Assembly: GCA_014773175.1 (NCBI GenBank)
Contig: VXCM01003142.1
Coordinates: forward strand, 1-64,000
Length of the DNA stretch: 64,000 nucleotides
Direction of reading: 5' to 3'
Source: Lucifuga dentata
Lineage: Eukaryota > Chordata > Actinopteri > Ophidiiformes > Bythitidae
The notes beneath the pieces are model-generated. The model was not told the origin of the DNA, ran no database searches, and saw only the letters and a list, made by a program, of their open reading frames with translations. The position numbers and the translations under genes were made by a program. This document shows, one piece after another, positions 25,239 to 37,620 of this stretch. Every line of letters begins with the position of its first letter. The stretch's first letter is position 1.

Positions 25239-25453
25239 AGTTTGTCCTTAAGCTGCATGGATCCACCTGATTATAAGAAACAGTATTATTAGGTTTTGTA
25301 ACAACTCGCCCTTAAAACTTCACAACTTGGAAGTTCCGGTATCATAAAAAATACAAGTTTCCCGTTGATAATTAAAACTTCTGTTGCTTGTAGAAGTTCC
25401 CACAACTTGTAAATACTGCATTTCTAAAAGCACGTGAATGCAGAATTACGACC

Positions 25454-26173
25454 TTAGGGGTCGTGTGTGAAAAAAAAAAAGGGGTAAATAAAAACAAAAA
25501 ATGACACCCCTAAAAGGACATGGAAGAAAAAAAATGAGTTGGAGGTTTAAAAAAAAAAAAANAAATTAATTTTTTTAATCAACAGTAAATAATAGAATTT
25601 CATCCATATCACATCTTATTAATATTTTTTTTTTTTTTCCTTTGTTTTTTTTTTCTCTTCTGAAATGTACTAAAAATAGGTCAAAGCTACAGCGCATGCT
25701 ACGGAGCTGTTTTGCTCCTGTTTGAGGAACGATTTCTGATTAGATAAATGCTAATGCTAGCTAGCAGCTAACATGTCTGTGACTGTACCCACTACAAGTT
25801 CCGATGAAAAAACAAGTTAGTGAATAAAGTCACTGACTCACTGCTACTTTTTACAATGTTTTAGTGTTTTGCAGTTCGAACAGAGTATTTTTGTGCGTTT
25901 ATAATGGTTAATTCTTTTACGAGAGTTGACTTAAACAGTAGCAAAACAGCTGCGTTGCATGCGCTGTAGCTTTGACTTTTTAGCACGTTTCAGAAGAGGA
26001 AAAAAAAACAAAGCAAAAAAAAACCCGAGGAAAAAAAAACAAGGAGAAAAAAATAATTTATTTTAAACTTCCAACTGTTTTTGTTTTTTCCATGTCTCCT
26101 TAGGGGCATCGTTTTTTTTTTTTTTTGTTTGTTTTTTTTACCCACTTTATTTTTTTTCACACATGACCCCTAA
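25454..26173. mobile_element. Foldback element with about 280-bp inverted arms
   Basis: The left arm begins TTAGGGGTCGTGTGTGAAAA and the right arm ends TTTTCACACATGACCCCTAA. The arms remain alignable inward through GACACCCCTAAAAGGACATGG (split as GACACCCCTAAAAG, GACATGG), GTTGGAGGTTTAAA, the TTCTCTTCTGAAA block and GTCAAAGCTACAGCGCATGC, to about 25735 on the left and 25915 on the right. The spacer is about 180 bp. No coding frame. The superfamily is unknown to me. Confidence 0.75.
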
Positions 26174-26224
26174 GGGGCTCCTTACAGATTAGCACATTTG
26201 GTGGCTAGAATATTTTCTAACAAG

Positions 26225-26283
26225 ATTCTGCTTGTAAAAAAAAAAAAAAACTGCTTTTGAGTTGNAAAAAAAAAAAAAAAAAC
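26225..26283. repeat. A-tract with an N
   Basis: Poly-A runs around N26265; length uncertain. Confidence 0.75.
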
Positions 26284-28532
26284 ACCCTGGCAACTTCTCT
26301 CTGCAGAATGCACAATAAATTATATATTGATCCTCTCATCTAACTTCCATTTAGACAGCAAATGAGCACATTTCACCCAAAAATGTAGGATTATTTCTTG
26401 AAATCCTTAAAACTGGGCTTCTGAGCAGATCAGCCTGGTGTTACATGTTCCATCTGTAGCCATTCTCTTCAGGCCAATATTTTCATCCATCCTCAGACTG
26501 AAGCAGAGTTTGCTCTTTGTGCCATGATGTATATGCAAATTTGGGAAAAACACATCTCGCTTGTGCATTTGGTGCTGAACACTTGGTGACAGAAGTGAGT
26601 GTGGGTAGGTTTTTAAAATATAAAGTTAAAGGCAAAGCAAAGTTCACTTCCCCTAAAAACAGCTGCTTAAAACCAGCTCTGACTGCAGCATCGCAGCGTT
26701 AAGTTTGTGGAAGAAAGCTGTGAGTTTTGTTGAAATACTCTCATTATCTCGGCTCTTTTTCCTGCTCTGATCAGTCAAGCTAATTATTTCTATTTTGGAG
26801 GTGATAGTTCACATTTTAAAGATTTGTTAATGTCTGATTTCCTGTTAAAACCCCTTTAGTTTGTTTCATTTACTCATTTCCTTCATGCACTTCCTTTTAT
26901 TGCTGTTTTGTCAAACTCAAGTGCTTTTTTTTCACATTGTTTCCATATTTTAGGATTATTTAAAGCACTTTCATTTTTATTGTTCAGGTTAAGTGTCCTT
27001 GTGCAACTTTGGGTGCGTTTGAGTTAGAATGTACTGTAAGACTGAGGTTGTTTCAGTTAAAAAAAAAAAAAAAAAAANAAAAAAAAAAAAAAAAAGTTTT
27101 CATAGACCTCAAACACTTTATTATCTGTGGTAAACCATTCTCCCAATGCTGCGTGGATTACTGCAGGTTATTGAAATGTACATTGTGTTAAAGAAAATGT
27201 AGTAATTGAGTTGTTTAGGTAAGTATGTTGTGGATGCTCTTATTTCATCCTCTGTCTCTTCTTTATTCTTTGTGGAGATTAAAGTAAATGTCAAACCCCT
27301 TATATGACTGAATTCTTGTAAAAACTAACAACGTAAGAAACCTGATGAATTAAGTTCTTGTTATATGAATAGAGCCCAAGCTGAGTCTCATCAGATTACA
27401 GCATTTTAGAACAGCATGAGTTTGAAACAATAAAGTCCAAACAATTTGCAGATTTTATATCAGAATAATTAATGAGACATCAAGATAGAAAGTTAATTTA
27501 GTATCTGAATTAAGTAATGAATTAAATTAATTTAATATTGGCACTGAAAATGCAGATTGCCGGGGTTTATTTTATCAGTGCATCATTTGTCATTTTTTTT
27601 GCAGTCCCTGCAGAAAGATGCCGTGTTGTGTTTTGTAGAATTTATCAAAATGTTCCACAGCACAGGAAAAGAACAATGTAAAGGAAAGTAAGTTTGATTA
27701 ATGGTGTCGCTTCCTCTTTCTTTAGTTCAGATAATATTTTTAGACATTTCCTGCTGAGGTGACAACCATCAAATCAACAGGTGTGCCCCCAAAGTCGAAA
27801 AATATCTCTCTTCCATCCTCTTTCCTCCTCCGTGACCCGTAAACTAAACTCGTCTCCTCCTGTCCCCAAACTGTAGGAAATGAGTGAAACAGCTCTGATT
27901 TTTCCTCCAGCAGAGCAGACATGCATGTATCCTTTCAGAAAGTGTTATTTCTTTTACAGATTTTGGGCCTGCAGGTTTTGCAATGTAGCGTCCGATGTAA
28001 TTCTGATAAGCTTAATTAAAAAATCTATGTCAAGCATGTATGTTTGTGTTGGAGATGTGATTGGCTATTAATATTGCAGGAAGAGTAAAAGCTGTGGATC
28101 ATGCCATCATTCATCAGTGTGGAATATGATGATGATACAGGAAAGAGATCCCATCATCCATGTCGTTCACGTCCTCCCTCTTGTTCCCCCACTCATCTCT
28201 TCCACTCCTCTGTCTCAACTCCTGGGAGGAATGGAAGAGAGGAGAGGAAGAGACATATTTACACTCCTACAACCATAACTCAAGCTTTCATACTGAAAAG
28301 TGATGAAATAATATTATTAATGCAGAATTGGGATGCAGCTAATGTCTGCAGCCTGCAGGTGAGATTTAGTTTTGGCAGCAGAGTCACAAAGTCATTCTGC
28401 TCATTCACCGAACATTGTGTCAGCCGTTTCTTATTGTGCGTTATGATGTTCAAACTGAGGTGTCAGACATGAGCGTACTGACTGACCACATCACATGATC
28501 TGATGCCACAACGACATGGTTGATTTATTAAC
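26284..28532. other. Intergenic, one exon-like block
   Basis: No gene recognised. An A-tract with N lies at about 27060-27095. The only structured item is an exon-like 83-bp block at 27605-27687, treated as a finding. Confidence 0.5.
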
Positions 28533-29473
28533 TACCATATATACTCGACTATAAGCTGACCCCCGATTTTGACCTGCAAATTTAGATTTTTAAAGAAATC
28601 CGTATATAAGCCAACCACCTGATGTTCCATCAATTTATTTGTTTAGCAAATTACCTGTTTTTTTTTTTGTTTTTTTTCCTGAGAATTGTCATATTATTCC
28701 TGTGATTTTCTGAAAATAACCCAGGTACCGCTACTGGTAAACAGCTGATTGCTGTAAGTGACATTAGCTAACATTAAGTGTTCCGGACTCCTCTTCTTTG
28801 TCTGAATCACATTGATGAAGGTAAGGAAAGCTTTACAAATGAGCTATAATTATCATGGCACTTATTTNCTGAATCACATTGATGAAGGTAAGGAAAGCTT
28901 TACAAATGAGCTATAATTATCATGGCACTTATTTTTTATGTTAAGAATCTCATCAATTACGTGTTTTCAGCAATTATCCTGTACCTGAGTCGATGCAGGC
29001 CTGTCTATGTGCTGGACATTCCTCGATACGGAGTTTTGGAATTCCCTCAGCCGACCCCCTGAGGTTGTTCCATCAATTTATTTGTTTAGCAAATTACCTG
29101 TTTTTCTGGGTATTGTCATAGTATTCCTCTGATTTCCTGAAAATAATCCACGTACCAGTAAACATGATATTTATTTCAGCAGCTGATTACCGCAACTGAC
29201 GGATCACAGCTCACTGGCCGCCGCAAAATGTGCTGAATAAGATGTTTAATCAGGAAATACATCATTCTAAGGTATGATTTAAGCTATTTTCCATGGGTAG
29301 TGGTAATGGGTAGTATTTCCACCCTCTGGAAATTTCATTCTCTGGGATCCCATTTGAATTTCTTATGTATAAGCCGACCCCAGATTTGCATTGTGAAATT
29401 TGGTTAAAAAAAAAAAAAAAAAAACNAAAAAAAAAAAAAAAAAAACTTGGCTTATATTCGAGTGTATACGGTA
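28533..29473. mobile_element. MITE with TACCRTATATACTCGA termini
   Basis: It starts TACCATATATACTCGACTAT and ends ATATTCGAGTGTATACGGTA, which are inverted copies; the subterminal TATAAGCYGACCCC motif is repeated inside. Two internal blocks of about 110 bp (from TTCCATCAATTTATTTGTTTA at about 28625 and 29070; 21 bases split as TTCCATCAATTTATT, TGTTTA) show an internal duplication about 445 bp apart. A 66-bp duplication around N28868 and an A-run with N29426 are assembly problems. Confidence 0.7.
28802..28934. repeat. 66-bp duplication around N28868 (probable assembly artefact)
   Basis: 28802-28867 equals 28869-28934. Confidence 0.85.
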
Positions 29474-29751
29474 AATAGCTATGACCGTGGCTCTGCAGCC
29501 CATTCATTATTCATAAGTGCTGGGTGTCATACAGGGAATTTTGGATTCTCAACAGTGAGAATAATGGACAAGAAGGAATTTACACAAGCAAGAGAAAACT
29601 AATGAGCCGCTGGATAAATGAACAAGTAAACTTTTCATTGTGCCATGCTGAGGAGAAAGAAAATTCTTTCTGTTACCTTGACTATTTCAATCCTCAGTTA
29701 AATTTGCTTCAGATTTTCTCATATTTTTGTTGGCAGCACATGTAGTAGTTT

Positions 29752-29778
29752 TTGTGTGTTTGTGTGTGTGTGTGTTAT
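29752..29778. repeat. (GT)n microsatellite
   Basis: Short GT run in intergenic DNA. Confidence 0.85.
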
Positions 29779-30462
29779 ATGCACAACAAATTGTACAAGG
29801 TCAGCGAGACAAATGGAATCTTTCTTTTCAGTCTTGGAGGATTTGTTATTGCAGAATGTTTGACCTCTGAAACATATTTGTGGATGATGGGCTCTCCAGA
29901 TCCAGATGGTGCTGCAATATGTAGCATTGTGAGCTCAGGAACAGTCAATATCATTGTTTAATATAGAATAAAAGAAGCAAGGAAATGCAAAAAAAAAGTC
30001 GATATAGTAAAGTGCATAATGCACATAAGTGCTTTCTCTACGCTTTTCTCCTCCATTTGAGCTGGTTTTCAGTCTGATGAAACCACTGAAACCAGAATGT
30101 ATGCTTTGTATGGATGTAAGTAAATATAGATGTATTATACTATATAATGCACCGTGTGTCATCAGTGGAGAAGCACATTTTCTCTTATACACTATTTTTC
30201 AACCATTATAATTGCAAATAAAAACACTTGGAGGTAGTTATAACGCAGCCCTTTCAGTCTGTAACCTCCTTACATGGGTAAAGCTTTTGCAGCTAAAAAA
30301 AAAAAAAATTTTTTTTTAATTAGTTACCAGGTATCTTATTTATTTTTAATTGAACCTTTATTTATGCAGGAGTAGTTCACTGAGTATCAAATGCTCTTTT
30401 GCAGGAACACCCTGCTCACACACACAAACACACCAGGAAGCTGCCCAGTATAACCACAGATT

Positions 30463-33400
30463 TCTTACTGTAGTCTTACTATACCCTTACTATAACCTTA
30501 CTGTACACTTACTGTAGCCTTACTATCCACCTACTGTAGCCTCACTATACACTTACTATAGCCTTACTATACACTTACTATACTCTTACTATACACTTAC
30601 TATACCCTTACTATAGCCTTACTATACACTTACCATAGCCTTACTATACACTTACTATAGTCTTACTATACACTTATTATAGCCTTACTATACACTTACT
30701 ATAGCCTTACTGTACACTTACTGTAGCCTTAGCCTACTATACAACTACTAAAGCCTTACTATACACTTACTATAGTCTTGCTATACGTTTATTGTAGCCT
30801 TACTATACACTTACTGTAGTCTTATTATACACTTACTGTAGCCTTAATATACACTTGCTATACATTTACTATACCCCTACTATAGCCTTACTATACACTT
30901 ACTATAGTCTTACTATACACTTACTATAGTCTTACTATGCACTTACTATACCCTTACTATACACCTACTATAGCCTTACTATACACTTACTATAGCCAAA
31001 CTATACACTTACTATAGTCTTACTATACGCTTACTATACACTCACTGTTGTCTTACTATATGCTTAGGGTAGCCATTCTATACGCTTACTATAGCCTTAC
31101 TATACGCTTACTGTAGCCTTACTATGCACTTACTGTAGTCTTACTATNTACGCTTACTATAGCCTTACTATACGCTTACTGTAGCCTTACTATGCACTTA
31201 CTGTAGTCTTACTATACCATTACTATAACCTTACTATACACTTACTGTAGCCTTACTATACACCTACTATAGACTTACTATACACTTACTATAGCCTTAC
31301 AATACACTTACTGTAGCCTTACTATACACTTACTATACCCTTAGTATACACTTACTATAGCCTTACTATACACTTACTATAGTCTTACTATACACTTATT
31401 ATAGCCTTACTATACACTTACTATAGCCTTACTGTACATTTACTGTAGCCTTAGCCTACTATACACTTACTATAGCCTTACTTTACACTTACTATAGCCT
31501 TACCATACACCTACTATAGCCTTTCTATACACTTACTATAGCCAAACTATATGCTTACTGTAGACTTACTATACACTTACTATAGCCTTACTATACGTTT
31601 ATTGTAGCCTTACTATACACTTACTGTAGTCTTATTATGCACTTACTATAGCCTTACTATACACTTACTATAGTCTTACTATACACTTATTATAGCCTTA
31701 CTATACACTTACTATAGCCTTACTGTACACTTACTGTAGCCTTAGCCTACTATACAACTACTATAGCCTTTCTGTACACTTACTATAGCCAAACTATACG
31801 CTTACTGTAGACTTACTATAGCCTTACTATACGTTTATTGTAGCCTTACTATACACCTACTATAGCCTTACTATACACTTATTATAGTCTTACTATATAC
31901 TTACTATAGTCTTACTATGCACTTACTATACCCTTACTATACAAATACTATAGCCTTACTATACACTTACTATAGTCTTACTATACACTTACTATAGTCT
32001 TACTATTCATTTACTATACCCTTACTATACACCTACTATAGCCTTACTATACACTTACTATAGCCAAACTATACTCTTACTATAGTCTTATTATACACCT
32101 ACTATAGCCTTATTGCACACTTACTATGGTCTTACTATATGCTTACTATAGCCTTACTATACACTCACTCTTGTCTTACTATACGCTTACTGTAGCCTTT
32201 CTGTACGCTTACTATAGCCTTACTATACGCTTACTGTAGCCTTACTATGCACTTACTGTAGTCTTACTATACACTTACTGGTGCCTTAATATACACTTAC
32301 TATAGTCTTACTATACACTTTCTATACCCTTACTATAGCCTTACTATACACTTACTATACTTATTGTAGCCTTACTATAGACTTACCATAGTCTTACTAT
32401 ACACTTACTATACCCTTACTATACACCTACTATAGTCTTACTATGCACTTACTATACCCTTACTATACACCTACTATAACCTTATTATACACTTACTGTA
32501 GCCTTAATATACACTTACTATACCCTTAGTATACACTTACTATAGCCTTACTATACACTTACTATAGTCTTACTATTCATTTACTATACCCTTACTATAC
32601 ACCTACTATAGCCTTACTATACACTTACTATAGCCAAACTATACGCTTACTATAGTCTTATTATACACCTACTATAGCCTTATTGCACACTTACTATGGT
32701 CTTACTATATGCTTACTATAGCCTTACTATACACTCACTCTTGTCTTACTATACGCTTACTGTAGCCTTTCTGTACGCTTACTATAGCCTTACTATACAC
32801 TTACTATACCCTTACTATAGCCTTACTATACACTTACTATACCCTCACTATACCCTCACTATAGCCTTACTATACACTTACTATAGTCTTACTATACACC
32901 TACTATAGCCTTACTATACACTTACTATAGTCTTGCTATACCATTACTATAACCTTACTATACACTTACTGTAGCCTTACCATACACCTACTATAGCCTT
33001 TCTATACACTTACTATAGCCAAACTATACGCTTACTGTAGACTTACTATACACTTACTACAGCCTTATTGCACACTTACTATAGCCTTACTATACACTTA
33101 CTATAGTCTTACTATACACCTACTATAACCTTATTATACACTTACTGTAGCCTTAATATACACTTGCTATACATTTACTATACCCCTACTATAGCCTTAC
33201 TATACACTTACTATAGCCTTACTATACGTTTATTGTAGCCTTACTATACACTTACTGTAGTCTTATTATACACTTACTGTAGCCTTATACACTTGCTATA
33301 CATTTACTATACCCCTACTATAGCCTTACTATACACTTACTAGTCTTACTATACACTTACTATGCCCTTACTATAGCCTTACTATACACTTACTATACTT

Positions 33401-33668
33401 ATTGTAGCCTTACTATACACTTACAATTGTCTTACTATACACTTACTATACCCTTACTATACACTTACTACACTTATTGTAGCCTTACTATACACCTACT
33501 ATAACCTTACTATACACTTACTGTAGCCTTACTGTACACTTACTATACTCTTACAATACACTTATTATAGCCAAACTATACACTTACTATAGTTTTACTA
33601 TACACCTACTATAGCCTTATTGCACACTTACTATAGTCTTACTATACGCTTACTATAGTCTTACTGTT
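30463..33668 (+). repeat. 22-bp satellite array, forward arm (about 3.2 kb)
   Basis: Tandem units of ACTATACACTTACTATAGCC plus TT, 22 bp, with common variants (GTCTT, CCCTT, GCCAA, TACGC, ACCTAC). Many units are half-units of 11 bp (ACTATA + CACTT / GCCTT). Higher-order copying is visible: about 160 bp starting near 32061 (GCCAAACTATAC through CTCTTGTCTTAC) returns near 32628, a period of about 565 bp. A 67-bp duplication around N31148 is probably artefactual. Frames across it give Tyr/Leu/Thr repeats and are not genes. Confidence 0.95.
31081..31215. repeat. 67-bp duplication around N31148 (probable assembly artefact)
   Basis: 31081-31147 equals 31149-31215, inside the satellite. Confidence 0.75.
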
Positions 33669-33728
33669 GCTATACCCTATAGTAGTATTAGTAGTAGTAC
33701 TATTGCTATACCCTATAGTAGTAGGGTA
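33669..33728. repeat. Inversion junction of the satellite
   Basis: Here the unit changes strand. The junction holds two copies of GCTATACCCTATAGTAGTA with a GTAGTAGTACTA spacer, then GTAGGGTATAGTAAGTGTGC, so the centre is itself palindromic. Confidence 0.85.
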
Positions 33729-35620
33729 TAGTAAGTGTGCAATAAGGCTATAGTAAGTGTATAGTAAGGCTATAGTAAGTGTATAGTAAGGCTACAGTAA
33801 GTGTATAGTNGCTATAGTAAGTGTATAGTAAGGCTATAGTAAGTGTATAGTAAGGCTACAGTAAGTGTATAGTAAGGCTACAGTAAGTGTATAGTTAGGC
33901 TATAGTAAGCGCATAGAAAGGCTATAGTAAGTGTGCAATAAGGCTACAGCAAGTGTATAGTAAGGCTACAGCAAGTGTATAGCAAGACTATAGTAAGGCT
34001 ACAATAAGTGTATATTAAGGCTACAATAAGTGTATAGTTAGGCTACAGTAAGTGTGCAATAAGGATATATTAAGTGTATAGTAAGGCTATAGTTAGTGTA
34101 TATTAAGGCTACAGTAAGTGTATAGTAACACTATAGTAAGTGTATAATAAGGGTATAATAAGTGAATAGTAAGACTATATTAAGTGTATAGTAAGACTAT
34201 AGCAAGCGTATAGTAAGACTATAGTAAGGCTATAGTAAGACTAGTAAGTGTATAGTAAGGCTATAGTAACTGTGCAATAAGGCTATAGTAAGTGTATAGT
34301 AAGACTACAGCAAGTGTATAGTAAGGCTACAATAAGTGTATAGTTAGGCTACAGTAAGTGTATAGTAAGGCTATAGTTAGTGTATATTAAGGCTACAGTA
34401 AGTGTATAGTAACACTATAGTAAGTGTATAATAAGGGTATAATAAGTGAATAGTAAGACTATATTAAGTGTATAGTAAGACTATAGCAAGCGTATAGTAA
34501 GACTATAGTAAGGCTATAGTAAGACTAGTAAGTGTATAGTAAGGCTATAGTAACTGTGCAATAAGGCTATAGTAAGTGTATAGTAAGACTACAGCAAGTG
34601 TATAGTAAGGCTACAATAAGTGTATAGTTAGGCTACAGTAAGTGTATAGTAAGGCTATAGTTAGTGTATATTAAGGCTACAGTAAGTGTATAGTAACACT
34701 ATAGTAAGACTATAGTAAGTATATAGTAAGGCTATAGTAAGTGTATAGTAAGACTAGTAAGTATATAGTAAGGCTATAGTAAGTGTATAGTAAGACTAGT
34801 AAGTGTATAGTAAGGCTATAGTAAGTGTGCAATAAGGCTATAGTAAGTGTATAGTAAGACTACAGCAAGTGTATAGTAAGGCTACAATAAGTGTATAGTT
34901 AGGCTACAGTAAGTGTATAGTAAGGCTATAGTTAGTGTATATTAAGGCTACAGTAAGTGTATAGTAACACTATAGTAAGACTATAGTAAGTATATAGTAA
35001 GGCTATAGTAAGTGTATAGTAAGACTAGTAAGTATATAGTAAGGCTATAGTAAGTGTATAGTAAGACTAGTAAGTGTATAGTAAGGCTATAGTAAGTGTG
35101 CAATAAGGCTATAGTAAGTGTGCAATAAGGCTATAGTAAGTGTATAGTAAGGGTATAGTAAATGTATAGTAAGGGTGTAATGAGGCTATAATAAGTGTAT
35201 AGTAAGGGTATAGTAAGACTACAGTAAGTGTACAGTAAGGCTACAGCAAGTGTATAGTAAGACTATAGTAAGGCTATAGTAAGTGCATAGTAAGGGTATA
35301 GTAAGACTATAGTAAGTGTATATTAAGACTATAGTACGTGTATAGTAAGGCTACAGTAAGTGTACATTAAGACTATAGTAAGTGTATAGTAAGACTATAG
35401 TAAGTGTGCAATAAGGATATATTAAGTGTATAGTAAGGCTATAGTTAGTGTATAGTAAGGGTATAGTAAATGTATAGTAAGGGTATAGTAAGCGTGTAAT
35501 GAGGCTACAGCAAGTGTATAGCAAGGCTACAGCAAGTGTATAGCAAGGCTACAGCAAGGCTACAGTAAGTGTATAGTTAGGCTACAGTAAGTGTGTAATA
35601 AGGATATATTAAGTGTATTA
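33729..35620 (-). repeat. 22-bp satellite array, inverted arm (about 1.9 kb) with higher-order repeats
   Basis: The unit is now the reverse complement, AAGTGTATAGTAAGGCTATAGT. The marker TGTGCAATAA recurs at 34271, 34555, 34826 and 35097, giving higher-order periods of 284, 271 and 271 bp (about 12-13 monomers). The variant order within each period (GACTACAGC, GGCTACAAT, TTAGGCTACAG, GTTAGTGTATATT, AACACTATAG) is kept. A gap-linked duplication surrounds N33810. Confidence 0.95.
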
Positions 35621-35975
35621 AACGCTTACTATAGCCTTATTGCACACTTACTATACCCTTTCTATACACTAACTGTAGCCTTAGTATACTAAGACTACAG
35701 TTACTGTAGCCTTACTATAGACTTGCTATAGCCTTACTATACAGTTACTGTCGTCTTAATATACACTTACCATAGCCTTAGTGCACACTTACTATAGCTT
35801 GTCTATACGCTTACTATATACTTACTGTGGTCTCACTATACACTTACTACCGCCTTACTATACCCTTAGTATCCATCCATTTTCTTTTACCTATTTGTCC
35901 TGTTAAGGGTCACGGGGAAGCTGGAGCCTATCCCAGCGGTAGAGGTACTATACACTTAGTATAGCCTTACTACAC
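35621..35975 (+). repeat. 22-bp satellite, forward orientation again, with an insertion
   Basis: After a second strand switch at about 35620 the forward unit resumes (CGCTTACTATAGCCTTATTG) in a more degenerate form and is interrupted by a dispersed repeat at 35869-35945. Confidence 0.85.
35869..35945 (+). mobile_element. Dispersed vertebrate repeat fragment inserted in the satellite
   Basis: ATCCATCCATTTTCTTTTACC followed by GGGTCACGGGGAAGCTGGAGCCTATCCCAGC (each quoted here only as signature blocks: CATCCATTTTCT, GGGTCACGGGG, GCTGGAGCCTATCCCAGC) is a very common dispersed repeat in fish and reptile genomes. I do not assign a family. Confidence 0.6.
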
Positions 35976-36235
35976 ACAATTCAAAATTGCAGAAAATCTA
36001 GTCTGGCATAAATGGGCGTGGCCTATATGGATAGGTGCGTATAGTTCCAAGGAATCAAAAGTAAAAAGAATTTTGATTCTAGGACTTACAGTTCAAACAT
36101 TATAGGGCCAATATATGCAAAAATTTTGAATTTCTTATTATAGCAACACCTTCAGGCCGATCAGTTTACATTTTGTCGCCTGAGTAGCGTTGAAGTTTTT
36201 GTCGTTAACTGACATTTTTGAGCGAGATGTAGCCG
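35976..36235 (+). mobile_element. Fragment of MITE/repeat family 3 (see 40395-41990)
   Basis: The blocks ATGGGCGTGGCCTATATGGA, AGAATTTTGATTCTAGGACT and CACCTTCAGGCCGATCAG match units in the 40.4-42.0 kb repeat. Confidence 0.65.
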
Positions 36236-36451
36236 TGAAGAAATTTGTGGACAACATATGCTATTCCTTTATAATCTTCAGTCAATCTGCGTTAGTTCTT
36301 ACAGAGCACACCGTGGTACTCAAAAAGGTACTATACCATTAGATTCTACACAAAGTATATATTTACCCATGATCCAGAACGTGCTTGTTAGTTCTGCAAG
36401 TATTGTTGCTGCATCATTACTTTTTAAACTGGACAATTTTATTTCTACAAC

Positions 36452-36458
<7 letters not shown>

Positions 36459-36505
<47 letters not shown>

Positions 36506-36506
36506 N
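36459..36506. repeat. 47-bp poly-A ending in an N
   Basis: A homopolymer followed by a gap; the sequence across it may not be contiguous. Confidence 0.9.
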
Positions 36507-37255
36507 TACACCACAGGAGTTTGGTGTGAGCTTGCTGCAACATCCTACAGGCAACACTAAAGCTCAGGCTGCTGGTGATGCTAAAGCACCTCTAATGCAG
36601 CACACCAAGTCAGCCTGGAAAGCTGAAATCTAACATTTATCAACTTGAGAAACAAGAATAATACTCTGCAAAACAGCAAGCAAGTTCTGGATGACAGGTT
36701 ACCAGTATATATTTAAACAGAAAGCCCATGTGACCTATTTTGACATTGTCCATACAAGAGATTTGTTCCATAAATGTAGAAATCTAAGAAGTTTAGCATT
36801 GTTCGGCATGCCATCGCAGAGTCTCTTAAAAGAAGGAATTTCAATTTCTGCACAAAACAAAATTACCAGTCATTTTTATCCACTGGATGGGTTTGGCCCA
36901 CTCAGTTTCACCAGAGCCCCGTTTGCCAGAACATTTCCAGGTGAATCCAGACAGGTCTTTATGGCAACCGTAGCAGCTGGGTAGCAAAGGTAGCTTACCT
37001 GCTACAGCTCACCTTGTCTGGCAAGCCTGTACTTTGCCTGTTTCCACCTCCCACGGCGAGGACGTGGGGTTGGATTTTGGGAGGCATAAATTTGGACTAA
37101 CTAACATTACTTGCCATCCTGGCTCACAATTCAGTTTTCCACCAAAAGATGCCAATTTCAGATATTTAGGATTATATATCAATGTCATTGTTAACTGCCA
37201 ATTTTTCCAAGTCAGTTGTAAAGTAGTTGAAGTTTTAATAGCTGCCTAGTTGAGC
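36507..37255. other. Intergenic, nothing recognised
   Basis: A 97-codon open frame (36691-36984) has no recognisable domain and no splice context. Confidence 0.45.
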
Positions 37256-37259
37256 CACT

Positions 37260-37620
37260 TAAAGCCATTTCTGTCCAGTTAATGAGAATATAAGTTGGGA
37301 GGAAAATCATCCATGGGAGAAATTCATTCCTGAGATAAACGTCAATTGCGAGAAATTTGTCCATAAAATGCAAGAAATTCATCCGAGAAAATGTGTCCAT
37401 AAATTGCAAAAAATTTGTCCGAGAGAAATGCGTCCATAAATTGTGAGAAACTCATCCAGGAGAGAGATGTCAAATGCAAGAAATCCTCCATAAAATGCTA
37501 GAAATGTCTCCGTGAATTGCGAGAAATTCGTCCATGAGAGAAATTCCAAATGCAAGAAATTGAGCCACAAAATGAGAAGAAATTGAGCCACAAAATGCGA
37601 AGAAATTGAGCCACAAAACA
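37260..37620 (-). repeat. Degenerate minisatellite, GAGAAATTCGTCCATAAAATG-type
   Basis: About 14 diverged units of roughly 22-25 bp combining AATGCGAGAAATT with (C/T)(G/A)TCCA. On the minus strand they read as Phe-Leu-rich peptide (FLAFDGG, EFLTIYGR). The same unit occurs within the exon-like block at 38461-38665. Confidence 0.75.

Noticed and set aside
30463..35620. Array resembling a CRISPR or a tandem-repeat protein gene
   Set aside because: There are no distinct spacers, the unit is a contiguous 22-mer, and the genome is eukaryotic. The frames read as simple Tyr/Leu/Thr repeats.
36691..36984. 97-codon frame (MTGYQYIFKQ...)
   Set aside because: No domain, no splice context, adjacent to repeats.
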